From the NCBI GenBank assembly GCA_009926295.1, contig RFPF01000081.1, positions 1 to 11,353 of the forward strand: 11,353 nucleotides of DNA, in the 5' to 3' direction. The notes below the pieces were generated by a model. That model did not search any database. It was not told the origin of the DNA and was given only the letters and a program-made list of their open reading frames with translations. Positions 1 to 7,301 of this stretch are shown here, piece by piece. The position numbers and the translations under genes were made by a program. The first letter of the stretch is position 1. Each line of letters begins with the position of its first letter. Source of the stretch: Planctomycetia bacterium. Its GTDB lineage: Bacteria; Planctomycetota; Planctomycetia; Pirellulales; UBA1268.

Positions 1-1388
1 CCGGTGTAGGTGCTCGACCCGGTGAGTTCGAGACGGTGGCCGGAGAGCGCGAGGCCGCCGCTGCCCGAGACGGCGCCCGCGATCCGGGCCGTGCCGCTGC
101 CGGCGATCTCGAGCAGCCAGCCGTTGGTGTTGATCGCCGCCGCGGTGACGCCGCCCGGCCCCACGTCCCAATACTGTGACGCGCCGAGGGCCACGGTGGC
201 CGACAAGGTCTGCCGCGATGTGTCGTAGTTGGTCAATCCGCCACGGCCGAGCGTGAGCGTGCCCGCTCCGGAGAGCGTGAAGCCGAGCGTTCCCGATCCC
301 GTCGACTTGAAGGACAGTCCGCGCAGGTTCGTGTTGGCGTTGACGTTCACCGCCCTGTTCCCGGCCGTCGTGCCGTTGAAGAGCACGTAGGCGTCGGAAG
401 GCGCGGTTCCCGGAGCGGAGATGCCCCACGCCTGCCGCGCGTTGATGTTCGTGCTGGAACTCCCCGCCCACGTGGCTGTCGTGGGGCCGACGACCCGGAG
501 CGCATAGCCCGTCGGAGCCATGGCGGCGGCCGCCGCGGTCATCGCTCCCGGAGCGGCGAGCAGGCTCATGATGTCGTAGGTGGTGCCGCTGACTCCGGAG
601 TTGAGCCCCAGCACCGTCAGTTCCTTTCCTCCGTTGGGGTTGGTCCAGCCGCTCAGCAGCGGGCTGCCCGAGTCGCCCTCCACGAGCTGCACGCTCGGCG
701 TGCCGTACTGGAGCGTGAGGACGACGGTCTGAGTCGGGTCGGAGGCGAGGATGCCGGCCTGGTTGACGGTGGCCGCCCCCACCCGCGGACTGTCGGTGGT
801 GGAAGCACCCCTGCCGGTGGCGAGCACGGTGAGACCGTTGTAGACGGAATAGGCCGTCGAGCTCGACGTCGAAAACATGTCGAGCACGCCGTAGCGGGCG
901 ACGTTCGTCGGCGACGCGATCGGGGCTGCGAGCGTTCCCAGCGCGAGGTCGTTCGCCGTGACGCCGGCGTTCGTGACCACCGCACCGTAGCCGAGGTTTT
1001 GCACGCCGCTGTTGGCCTGCGACACCACCGCGCCGTCGACGCTCCGGATGGCGACGGCCTGCGTGAGGAGGCCGCCGTTCTCGTAGTGCTGGGCGGTGAG
1101 AAAGTGCCGCGGGCTCAGGAGGGCGAACCCCTTGTAGCTCGACGCGGCGTAGGTGGTCGTGCTCCAGCCCACGCCCGACCAGTCATATGCCGCGCCGACG
1201 AAGCTGCCGCTGGTGTTCGGCACGGGGCTGGCGGGAAACCCGCTCGTGAACCGGTCGTTCACCGTGGGGGTGTAGCCGGTGACGTCGAGGGCGGCCGCGG
1301 AGCGGATCAAGATCGCGCAGGCGCCTCCGGCCAGGATGGCCGCGGCCCTGCATGATCGTTGGAAAGCCCACGACGCCCGCCTGCTCAC
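1..1388 (-). CDS. Secreted trypsin-like serine protease domain fused to autotransporter-type beta-strand repeats (C-terminus beyond the left edge)
   Basis: The reverse strand is open from a GTG at 1388 to the window edge, giving 462 codons without a stop. Residues 1-33 look like a signal peptide: basic start (SRRASW), hydrophobic stretch (AAAILAGGACAILI), and a likely cut after SAAA before LDV. Residues about 35-290 resemble a chymotrypsin-fold domain. His101 lies in TAQHY, Asp147 in NDLALG and Ser240 in EGDSGSP. The spacings, 46 and 93 residues, almost match chymotrypsin (45 and 93), so the domain may be active. From about residue 306 the protein becomes Gly/Ser/Thr/Asn-rich, with WAGSSST and, at the edge, LELTGSSTYT, typical of autotransporter-associated beta-strand repeats. 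In planctomycetes such proteins often end in a PEP-CTERM anchor; here the end is missing. GTG 1388 is chosen because GGAG lies 6 nt upstream and a signal peptide follows at once. The substrate is unknown. The call is firm for domain architecture and inferred for activity. Confidence 0.85.
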   Translation of the reverse strand, partial: MSRRASWAFQRSCRAAAILAGGACAILIRSAAALDVTGYTPTVNDRFTSGFPASPVPNTSGSFVGAAYDWSGVGWSTTTYAASSYKGFALLSPRHFLTAQHYENGGLLTQAVAIRSVDGAVVSQANSGVQNLGYGAVVTNAGVTANDLALGTLAAPIASPTNVARYGVLDMFSTSSSTAYSVYNGLTVLATGRGASTTDSPRVGAATVNQAGILASDPTQTVVLTLQYGTPSVQLVEGDSGSPLLSGWTNPNGGKELTVLGLNSGVSGTTYDIMSLLAAPGAMTAAAAAMAPTGYALRVVGPTTATWAGSSSTNINARQAWGISAPGTAPSDAYVLFNGTTAGNRAVNVNANTNLRGLSFKSTGSGTLGFTLSGAGTLTLGRGGLTNYDTSRQTLSATVALGASQYWDVGPGGVTAAAINTNGWLLEIAGSGTARIAGAVSGSGGLALSGHRLELTGSSTYT

Positions 1389-1394
1389 GACGCT

Positions 1395-1398
1395 CTCC
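1395..1398 (-). promoter_or_regulatory. Shine-Dalgarno site deciding the GTG start at 1388
   Basis: The reverse strand reads GGAGAGCGTC directly before GTG, so GGAG sits 6 nt from the start codon. This supports a GTG start for the protease gene. The nearby ATG at 1371 is in another frame and gives only a 62-residue arginine-rich peptide. Confidence 0.6.
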
Positions 1399-1428
1399 GC
1401 ACGATCAGGTGGCCTGCCCCGAAATCGG

Positions 1429-1458
1429 ATGATACGCTCGAAAACGGTCCGTGTTCAA
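1429..1458 (-). promoter_or_regulatory. Candidate sigma70-type promoter of the protease/beta-repeat gene
   Basis: On the reverse strand TTGAAC (1458-1453) is followed after 18 nt by TATCAT (1434-1429). These match the -35 and -10 consensus at 4 and 5 of 6 positions. Transcription would start near 1422, leaving a leader of about 35 nt that carries the GGAG site and the GTG start. The location is right, but consensus matching in planctomycetes is only suggestive. Confidence 0.45.
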
Positions 1459-1465
1459 GGAATTT

Positions 1466-1492
1466 GCACGGCATGAAACGCACAAGCCGTGC
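1466..1492. repeat. Inverted repeat, 7-bp arms, 13-nt spacer
   Basis: GCACGGC at 1466-1472 is the exact reverse complement of GCCGTGC at 1486-1492. It lies just upstream of the candidate minus-strand -35 element, where a regulator could bind. No T-run follows on either strand, so it is not an intrinsic terminator. An operator role is a guess, and an arm this short can arise by chance in GC-rich DNA. Confidence 0.3.
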
Positions 1493-1537
1493 CACCGGTC
1501 GTTCCCGCGTTCTGCCCCCCGCGCTCCGGAGGTTTTC

Positions 1538-1550
1538 GCGGTTCAACCGC
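1538..1550. repeat. Short odd-length palindrome GCGGTT-C-AACCGC
   Basis: The 6-bp arms at 1538-1543 and 1545-1550 are perfect reverse complements around a single C. The site lies 46 bp before the ATG of the first operon gene, a position compatible with an operator. Nothing else supports a function. Confidence 0.25.
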
Positions 1551-1596
1551 ACCTCGACGGCCCCTCCGCGCGGTAAACTTCACTCGTTCGTGAAAT

Positions 1597-2358
1597 ATGG
1601 AAAAAACCGCTGCCACCGACGGGAACGGAGTGCGCGCACGCGGTGCCGTGAACTCACTGTCTCTCCACCGGCCCGGCGATCTCCCGGACGACGTGCGCCG
1701 GATCATCATCGTCGGGGCCGGGGGATTCGGCCGCGAGGTGCTGGAGTGGGCGCGACACGCATGGCCGGACGGCTTCGACCGCGTGCGGGGATTCCTGTCG
1801 GCGACTCCCGAGCACGAATCGGACGGAGATCGAGCCCTGCCGATTCTCGCGGACCCCGCCGTGTTTCAGCCCGAGCCCACCGACGGACTCGTTCTGGCCA
1901 TCGGCATCCCCGAAGTTCGCCGACGTGTCGCCGAATGCCTCCAAGCCCGCGGCGGTCGTTTCCTGACACTGGTTCACCCGACGGCGATCGTCGCGGCCTC
2001 CGCGTCCGTCGGCGAAGGCTCCGTGCTGTGCCCGTACGCCATCGTCAGCGATGCAGCCGCCACGGGCCGCTGCGTCCTGATGAACTACCACAGTTCCCTC
2101 GGTCATGACTCGAGTGCGGGTGCGTTCACCGTCCTGTCGCCATACGCAGCCCTCGGCGGAGACGCTCACGTGGGCGAGGATGTTTTCCTGGGAATCCACG
2201 CCGTTGTCGCTCCACGAAAACGGATCGGGGGCGGCACGTGCGTGAGCGCAAACTCAGCCGCGATGACCGACGTCGCAGCCGCTTCCCTGGTGTTCGGCGT
2301 GCCGGGCCGCGTGAGCCCTCGTATCGACATCACAACCGCTTCTCCTTCGGGTCGGTGA
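1597..2358 (+). CDS. NeuD/PglD-family sugar O- or N-acyltransferase
   Basis: This 253-residue protein shows the two-part plan of the NeuD/PglD family. An N-terminal Rossmann-like domain carries RRIIIVGAGGFGREV at about 35-48. From about residue 127 (HPTA) a left-handed beta-helix with hexapeptide-like turns follows (ASVGEGSVLCPYAIV, DAHVGEDVFLGIHAVV), ending in VFGVPGRV. His170 in LGHD matches the position of the catalytic base His of PglD. Family members transfer acetyl or similar groups from acyl-CoA to nucleotide sugars or sialic acid. No matching aminotransferase is adjacent, so the substrate stays open. The first 31 residues precede the domain and no Shine-Dalgarno site is seen before ATG 1597, so a start at GTG 1630 or GTG 1648 is possible. 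It is the first gene of the plus-strand series and stops 5 bp before the next start. Confidence 0.85.
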   Translation: MEKTAATDGNGVRARGAVNSLSLHRPGDLPDDVRRIIIVGAGGFGREVLEWARHAWPDGFDRVRGFLSATPEHESDGDRALPILADPAVFQPEPTDGLVLAIGIPEVRRRVAECLQARGGRFLTLVHPTAIVAASASVGEGSVLCPYAIVSDAAATGRCVLMNYHSSLGHDSSAGAFTVLSPYAALGGDAHVGEDVFLGIHAVVAPRKRIGGGTCVSANSAAMTDVAAASLVFGVPGRVSPRIDITTASPSGR

Positions 2359-2363
2359 CAACC

Positions 2364-4115
2364 ATGCGCACTCGGATCCTCGCCGGCGTGGCCACGCTCC
2401 TCGTTACGCTGGGATTCACCCGCTCGCCACTGCCCGCCGCGGACGGACTCGACGGCCTGCTGCGGCAGGCCGACGCGACGGCGGCACGCGAGGCCGTGCC
2501 GGCCGATGCGGCGCGGGCACGTCGTCTCCCGGTGCCCGGCGCCGAAGCGCGCCGCTCTTCGGCTGCGAAGATCGACGAAATCTTCGGCGCCGACGCGAAG
2601 GGCGCCGACTCGGCGGACGAAAAGAGCACGCTCGCCGGGGGACTCCTGCAGCATGCAACGGAGACCTCCGACGCCACCGACTGCTACGTGCTGCTCGACG
2701 CGGCGCGGACGCTCTCCGCCGAAGCCGGCGACGTCGACACGTGCTTTCGCGCGATCGCGGAACTCGCGCTCCGCTACGAAGTCGACCGTGAGGCATTGCA
2801 ACTGGCCGTGCTGGAGCCCCTGGCCGCCAGGTCGCCGCCGGCCGCCGTGCCCAAGGTCGTGGCGGCCTTGCTGCAGGTTGCGGGTCGCCAGAAGGTGGAT
2901 CGCGATCTCGAGGCCGCCGAGAAGACCGCGCAACTGGCGGCGACGGCCGCTCGGCGCGGCAAGGACCGTGAACTCCAGAAATCGGTGCTCGAGGAACTTG
3001 CGGATATCCGTGAACGCAAGAAGGCCGCTGCGAAGGCGCAGCCGTGGATCGACCGGCTGGCCATCGACCCCTCCGATCGCGAGGCCTCCTTCGAACTCGG
3101 GCGCTTCCGCTGCTTCATGGAGGACGACTGGCCCGCAGGGCTGCCGCTGCTCGCCCGGGGATCGGATGACGAGCTTGCGCGGGTCGCGAAGGGCGAACTC
3201 GGGCAACCGGAGTCGGCCGCGGCCCGCGTCCAACTCGCCGACGCCTGGTGGGCTTTTGCCGCGGGCCACAAAGGGCCGGACGCGGCGGCCGCCGAGGCGC
3301 GGGCACGGATGCACTACGGCGTCGCCCTCGGCGATCTCGAGGGCTTGGACAAGGCCCGCGTGCAGAAAAGGCTGGAGACGTCCGTGAGCGGAGGCAGGAC
3401 GGTCTCGAAGCGCCCGCGCAACCTGGTGCTGTGTCTCGACGCCTCCGCGCCGGGAGCCTTGCGCGGCCCCGATGGCCGCGTGTTCGACAGGACGTTGACG
3501 AAGGAAATGAAGGTCGCCGAGTGGGCCGACGTGACGGGTGGACGGGCCGTCGCGAGACAGGAGCAGCCCGCGCGCCTGCCCACGGTGCGGCCGTCGGTTT
3601 TCGGCAAGCAGCCGGGCCTGGTGTTCGATGGCAACTCGCTCCTCGTGGTCCGGATGTCACCGCCGTCGAGCGGCACGGTCGTGGTCGTGGGACGGGCGAA
3701 GTCGACGAGCGCTCCCATGCACTTCATCGGTGCGGCCGACGAAAAGCCGGGCATCCGCGTGTCGAGCCGGCTGAAGGGGGAGGTGAACGTTCAGGTCGTG
3801 CTGAACAACACCACCACGGACGTCTGTGAATCGTCGCCGGGAGTCTTCAGTGCCGCGAAGACGGCGGTCATCTCGGGCTGCTGGCCGAGCCCCTTCGTGG
3901 TACGGCTCAACGGGCAGCCCTTCCCGGCTTCCTCCCCGGCGCAGAAGGACGCCGGCGCCGGCCCCACCATCGTCATCGGCGCGATGCACGACGGCGGGGC
4001 GTTTCCGCTCGTCGGCGATGTCGCGGAGGTCCGCATCTACGACCGCGTCCTGTCGGGCGCCGAACTGGCTGCCGTCGAGGCCGAACTTGCGGGGAAGTGG
4101 GGCCCCAACCGCTGA
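2364..4115 (+). CDS. Secreted planctomycete-type protein: helical repeats plus C-terminal LamG-like domain
   Basis: The protein has 583 residues from ATG 2364. The start is chosen because a signal peptide follows at once (MRTRILAGVATLLVTLGF, likely cut near PAAD, residue 26) and because it lies 5 bp after the upstream stop. An in-frame ATG at 2238 would add 42 arginine-rich residues before the signal and overlap the acyltransferase. Residues about 27-340 are rich in Ala, Arg and Glu and look alpha-helical, perhaps TPR-like. The segment FRCFMEDDWPAGLPLLARGSD, then ADAWWAF, resembles a motif I recall from many planctomycete secreted proteins. Residues about 353-583 resemble a concanavalin A-like LamG domain: LVLCLDAS at the start, PGLVFDG in the middle, GDVAEVRIYDRVLSGAEL and KWG at the end. 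No catalytic motif is visible. A glycan-binding or envelope role is inferred from LamG and from its place in a polysaccharide operon. Confidence 0.75.
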   Translation: MRTRILAGVATLLVTLGFTRSPLPAADGLDGLLRQADATAAREAVPADAARARRLPVPGAEARRSSAAKIDEIFGADAKGADSADEKSTLAGGLLQHATETSDATDCYVLLDAARTLSAEAGDVDTCFRAIAELALRYEVDREALQLAVLEPLAARSPPAAVPKVVAALLQVAGRQKVDRDLEAAEKTAQLAATAARRGKDRELQKSVLEELADIRERKKAAAKAQPWIDRLAIDPSDREASFELGRFRCFMEDDWPAGLPLLARGSDDELARVAKGELGQPESAAARVQLADAWWAFAAGHKGPDAAAAEARARMHYGVALGDLEGLDKARVQKRLETSVSGGRTVSKRPRNLVLCLDASAPGALRGPDGRVFDRTLTKEMKVAEWADVTGGRAVARQEQPARLPTVRPSVFGKQPGLVFDGNSLLVVRMSPPSSGTVVVVGRAKSTSAPMHFIGAADEKPGIRVSSRLKGEVNVQVVLNNTTTDVCESSPGVFSAAKTAVISGCWPSPFVVRLNGQPFPASSPAQKDAGAGPTIVIGAMHDGGAFPLVGDVAEVRIYDRVLSGAELAAVEAELAGKWGPNR

Positions 4116-4934
4116 ATGTTTCGCCAACTCATCGAACGTTTTTTCCGCGACACGTCCTTCCGGAAACGACTGCCTTCGGCATTCGCATCCCGATCGATCT
4201 ACGTCTCTCCAGACTCTGCTCTCGGCTACCTGAAGCCGTGGTGGGATGAGGGCGCCATGCAGTTGATGAGCGTCGCCGGCAGGTTTGTCACGCGTGGCTC
4301 CACTGTGTGGGATATCGGCAGCAACGTCGGCGTTTTTGCGATCGCAGCCGCGCATGCGGCGGGGCCAAGTTCCCGTATCTTGGCGGTTGAGCCGGACCCT
4401 TTCCTTGCGCACCTCCTGCAACGAACGCTTTGGCACGGCGACAACCACGACCTTCAAGTTTCCGTCCTGTGCCAGGCGATCGCCAACTCAAACGGCTTGT
4501 CACGATTTGTGATTGCGGAACGGGGGCGTTCGACGAATGCGCTCGAGCAAAGCCGTAGGGGTACTCGGAGCGGTGGAGCCCGTCTGACGCAATACGTGCC
4601 TACGACCACACTGGATTCGATTCGCCCTCATTTTGGCAGCCCGAACTTCATCAAAGTTGACGTCGAGGGGGCGGAATCACTCGTGTTGGAGGGTGCCGAA
4701 CAGATCCTCGCTGAATGTCGACCGGTTCTGTACGTTGAAGTGGGTAGCGAGCAACGTGACCACGTCACGGATGTCTTCAAGCGACACCGGTACCGTCTGT
4801 ACGATGGTGACGCGACGGACGGGCGCGAGCTTCAAACAAGTGCCTGGAACACCCTCGCCGTGCCAGCCGAGTCAGATCTCACCAATCGCGGGCACGATCA
4901 GGCGACTCAACGGAAGGCCGAGGACTGCCGCTGA
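4116..4934 (+). CDS. FkbM-family SAM-dependent methyltransferase
   Basis: The 272-residue product has the class I methyltransferase core typical of FkbM proteins. Motif I is VWDIGSNVGVF (64-74), the acidic strand is AVEPDP (90-95), and the family signature FIKVDVEGAE lies at 178-187, followed by PVLYVEVG. FkbM enzymes O-methylate a range of substrates including glycans; in a polysaccharide locus a sugar hydroxyl is the likely acceptor. The ATG follows the preceding TGA without a gap, which suggests translational coupling. Composition differs from its neighbours: three 60-base lines counted here gave 55-60% GC against 70-73% in two lines from neighbouring genes, which suggests later acquisition. 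The last 20 or so residues (TNRGHDQATQRKAEDCR) are beyond the domain and not conserved-looking. Confidence 0.88.
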   Translation: MFRQLIERFFRDTSFRKRLPSAFASRSIYVSPDSALGYLKPWWDEGAMQLMSVAGRFVTRGSTVWDIGSNVGVFAIAAAHAAGPSSRILAVEPDPFLAHLLQRTLWHGDNHDLQVSVLCQAIANSNGLSRFVIAERGRSTNALEQSRRGTRSGGARLTQYVPTTTLDSIRPHFGSPNFIKVDVEGAESLVLEGAEQILAECRPVLYVEVGSEQRDHVTDVFKRHRYRLYDGDATDGRELQTSAWNTLAVPAESDLTNRGHDQATQRKAEDCR

Positions 4935-5024
4935 TTGTCGGCGCCGAGGAGTTGCAGCTGGGCAATTGTCGCCCGCCAGAGCAACGCATAAGTACCACGT
5001 CTTCGTATCCGAACGGTCGTCCTC

Positions 5025-5858
5025 GTGTGCCAGCAGCTGCTCGTGAACTTTGGTTGCGGCAGAATCATCCACCCGCGGTGGATGAATGTCGATCTGCACC
5101 CCGGCGTGGCCTGTGCTCGAGTCGTGGACGTCCGCAAAACTCTTCCTTTTGCGACCCGCAGCGTCGACATGTGCTACTCGTCGCACCTGCTCGAACATCT
5201 CTCGGCATCCGAGGCGATGGCCTTCCTCGCAGAGCAGCGTCGCGTGCTCAAGCCGCAGGGTGTCATCCGCATCGTCGTTCCCGATCTCGGTGAACTCTGC
5301 CGCACCTTCGCAGCCCTGCAGCCGCGGGCGCTGGCCGGCGACGAGCAGGCGTCGTACGAACTCGAATACACGTACCTCGAATTGTTCGACCAGGCGACAC
5401 GAACCTCCCCAGGCGGCGAACTCTACGCGGCGTGGCTGGCCTGCCCAGCGGAGCACCGGGGCTTCGTGGAACAGCGTGCGGGCGACGAATATCGGGCTGC
5501 GATCGCCCGCAGGGAAAACGCCCCGCGAGGATTCTCGGCGCTGCTGCGTCCGTACGCAGTGCGACGCGCGTGGAGGGTCGTGCGAGAGCGTTTGATTCGT
5601 GGGGCAGGGAGGGCGTTGCTGGGACGCCGCGGCGCAGAGGCGGTCCGCGAAGGGCTGTTTCGCGCGACGGGCGAGATCCACCGAGTGATGTACGACGAAG
5701 CCCGGCTTGCCCGTCGGCTCCTCGCTGCTGGGTTTCAACGTCCCACTCGGATGACCGCCACCGAAAGCCACCTGCCCGGCTTCGCGGGCTTCGGCCTCGA
5801 TGCCGCGGAGGGCCGGGTGCGGAAGCCGGACTCGCTGTTCATGGAGGCCGTGGCGTGA
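5025..5858 (+). CDS. Class I SAM-dependent methyltransferase (Methyltransf_11-like)
   Basis: The 277-residue protein starts at GTG 5025. An in-frame stop at 4989 and the absence of another start codon before 5025 make this the earliest possible start. SAM-binding features are a short motif I (NFGCG, 8-12), the acidic residue in NVDL (Asp23), SVDMCYSSHLLEHL (46-59) and LKPQGVIRIVVPDL (75-88). A middle insertion of about 110 residues contains YLELFDQATR and GGEL. The C-terminal part (VMYDEARLARRLLAAGF, then KPDSLFMEA) matches a methyltransferase subtype I recall from polysaccharide gene clusters. It follows the FkbM gene after 90 bp that hold no other recognisable element and ends 10 bp before the flippase. 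Sugar O-methylation is the likely role; the acceptor cannot be told. Confidence 0.82.
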   Translation: MCQQLLVNFGCGRIIHPRWMNVDLHPGVACARVVDVRKTLPFATRSVDMCYSSHLLEHLSASEAMAFLAEQRRVLKPQGVIRIVVPDLGELCRTFAALQPRALAGDEQASYELEYTYLELFDQATRTSPGGELYAAWLACPAEHRGFVEQRAGDEYRAAIARRENAPRGFSALLRPYAVRRAWRVVRERLIRGAGRALLGRRGAEAVREGLFRATGEIHRVMYDEARLARRLLAAGFQRPTRMTATESHLPGFAGFGLDAAEGRVRKPDSLFMEAVA

Positions 5859-5868
5859 CGGCTGCCCT

Positions 5869-7290
5869 GTGACGGTCGCGTCGATCATGGGAAGCGTGGC
5901 CGGCACGCTGTTGGGACCGTTGCGTCGTCTCGGCGCCGCACCGCGCCGGCTGTTCTCTTCGGATCGCGGACGCGCCGCCGCACGCACCGCACTCGGAGCC
6001 ATCATCGCCCGCCCGCTGAACATGCTGCTGTCGTTGGCGACGACGGCGCTTGTCGTTCGCTGCATGGGGATGGATCAATTCGGCACCTGGGCGGTATGGC
6101 AGAACTTCGCCGGAGTGCTGGGCGTCTTCGCCCTCGGGGTGCCTCTCAGCGTGATGAACCATCTCTCGACGGCGCGGGCCGGTGGCGACACGGAGCGTCT
6201 GTCCCGCACCGTGTCGACCGCCTTCTTCATGATGGCGGCGGCCGGGGCGGCCCTGCTCGCCGGCTCCGGCGTCTGGCTGGCGTTGGATCCGTCGTTCGCG
6301 GGGCTTGCACGGCTGGACCGGCAGTCGCTCGATACCGCCGGCGTGGCGTGCGCCGCGGTATTCATCGCCTACGCCGCGGTCGGCCTGGCGGCCGGCATCT
6401 TCGACCGGATAACGACGTCGCAGCAGGATGGCTGGATCAGCGCCGGATGCCAGGTCGTGGGTTCCGCCATCAGCCTCGTGCTCGTGGCGACGGCGTGCCT
6501 GTTTCGCGCGCCACTGCCGCTGGCTGCGGCCGGCTGGGCGACCGGGTCGTTGTTCGGCCTGGCCGTCAATGGAGTCGTCGCGCGACAAAGGTACGGATCC
6601 TGGGCGGCGCCCCGCCTGGCCTGTTTTTCCCGGAGTGAGATGCAGCTGCTGCTGGCCGACGGATGGCAATTCATGCTCCTGGGGTTCATCGGGCTGATCA
6701 CCCTCCAATCCGACCCGCTGCTGGTCGGGATCTGGGACGCCATCCACGCCACGGAGAACGGCAGCCGGGCCGTCGCCGAGATGGCGATCCCGTTGCGGTT
6801 TTTCAACATCGCAAGCGCCGTCATCCTCGTCTTCCTGAGTCCGCTGTGGCCCGCATATGCCGACGCACAGGCCCGGGGTGACGTGGAGTGGTCGCGCCGC
6901 ACACTGCTGCGATCGCTGGCCGCGACGACCGCGGTCGCCACGCTGCTCATCGCCCCCGCAACCTTGTGGAGTCGGCAGCTGCTGGCATGGTGGGTGGGCG
7001 GCGACGTGTCCGTGCCACAGCCTCTCCTGCATGCGTTCGGCTGGTGGGCGTTCGTCACCATCGTGTCGTATCCGATCGTGATGTACCTGAACGGAGTCGG
7101 CCGCCTGCGATTCCAGCTCGTACTGGGGCTGATCTTCACGACGTTCGTGCTGCCGGCAAAATTCGCGGGCCTCGCCTGGTTCGGCTCCGCGGGGATGGTC
7201 GCGGCGACGGTCGTCGTGTTCATGGGCCTGCAGTTCATCCCCCTCCTCGCGCTCGCGCTGGCCATCACCAGACCGGCGAAGAAATCCTGA
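5869..7290 (+). CDS. Wzx-like polysaccharide flippase (MOP superfamily)
   Basis: This hydrophobic protein of about 473 residues shows twelve candidate membrane segments, from ALGAIIARPLNMLLSLATT near the N-terminus to the C-terminal segment around VVVFMGLQFIPLLALALAI. The early part, with a short basic leader and then RCMGMDQFGTWAVWQNF, is typical of Wzx/RfbX-type exporters, which flip undecaprenyl-linked repeat units across the inner membrane. The frame is open from 5800, but starts before 5858 overlap the methyltransferase and encode a Cys/Arg/Trp-rich leader unlike the family. GTG 5869 fits the 10-bp gap; ATG 5887 is equally plausible. Neither has a good Shine-Dalgarno site. Its position between modifying enzymes and glycosyltransferases supports glycan export. 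MATE-type drug export is less likely in this context. Confidence 0.85.
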   Translation: MTVASIMGSVAGTLLGPLRRLGAAPRRLFSSDRGRAAARTALGAIIARPLNMLLSLATTALVVRCMGMDQFGTWAVWQNFAGVLGVFALGVPLSVMNHLSTARAGGDTERLSRTVSTAFFMMAAAGAALLAGSGVWLALDPSFAGLARLDRQSLDTAGVACAAVFIAYAAVGLAAGIFDRITTSQQDGWISAGCQVVGSAISLVLVATACLFRAPLPLAAAGWATGSLFGLAVNGVVARQRYGSWAAPRLACFSRSEMQLLLADGWQFMLLGFIGLITLQSDPLLVGIWDAIHATENGSRAVAEMAIPLRFFNIASAVILVFLSPLWPAYADAQARGDVEWSRRTLLRSLAATTAVATLLIAPATLWSRQLLAWWVGGDVSVPQPLLHAFGWWAFVTIVSYPIVMYLNGVGRLRFQLVLGLIFTTFVLPAKFAGLAWFGSAGMVAATVVVFMGLQFIPLLALALAITRPAKKS

Positions 7291-7301
7291 CCAGACCCGC
7301 G

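Larger units (their letters stand above)
1389..1596. other. Divergent intergenic region between the protease gene and the polysaccharide operon
   Basis: These 208 bp separate two divergently read genes, so both upstream regions must lie here. It contains the minus-strand promoter candidate and two inverted repeats, listed separately. For the plus strand I see only a weak -10-like TAAACT at 1574-1579 without a good -35, and no clear Shine-Dalgarno site before ATG 1597. Other reading frames across this stretch give arginine/proline-rich translations and are not credible genes. Confidence 0.6.

Noticed and set aside
10..985. Short open frames on both strands within the protease/repeat gene
   Set aside because: They lie in other frames of the 1-1388 gene and encode arginine/proline-rich sequence. 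The real frame is shown by the signal peptide, the catalytic triad and the repeats.
1317..1319. Cys24 in the signal peptide of the protease protein as a lipoprotein anchor
   Set aside because: The residues before it (LAGGAC) do not fit a lipobox, and a better signal peptidase I site follows at SAAA.
1359..2108. Plus-strand open frame of 249 residues over the intergenic region and acyltransferase
   Set aside because: The translation is arginine/proline-rich low-complexity sequence typical of a shadow frame in GC-rich DNA, and it overlaps a well-supported gene.
2238..2363. Upstream extension of the LamG protein to an ATG at 2238
   Set aside because: It adds 42 arginine-rich residues before a clear signal peptide and overlaps the acyltransferase out of frame. 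ATG 2364 fits both signal peptide and gene spacing.
2166..3314. Minus-strand open frame of 382 residues opposite the LamG protein
   Set aside because: It is rich in Arg, Gly and His without motifs and is antisense to a convincing secreted protein.
4098..4107. 10-bp palindrome TGGGGCCCCA near the end of the LamG gene
   Set aside because: It has no loop or T-run for a terminator and falls within the conserved KWG end of the LamG domain, so coding constraint and high GC explain it.
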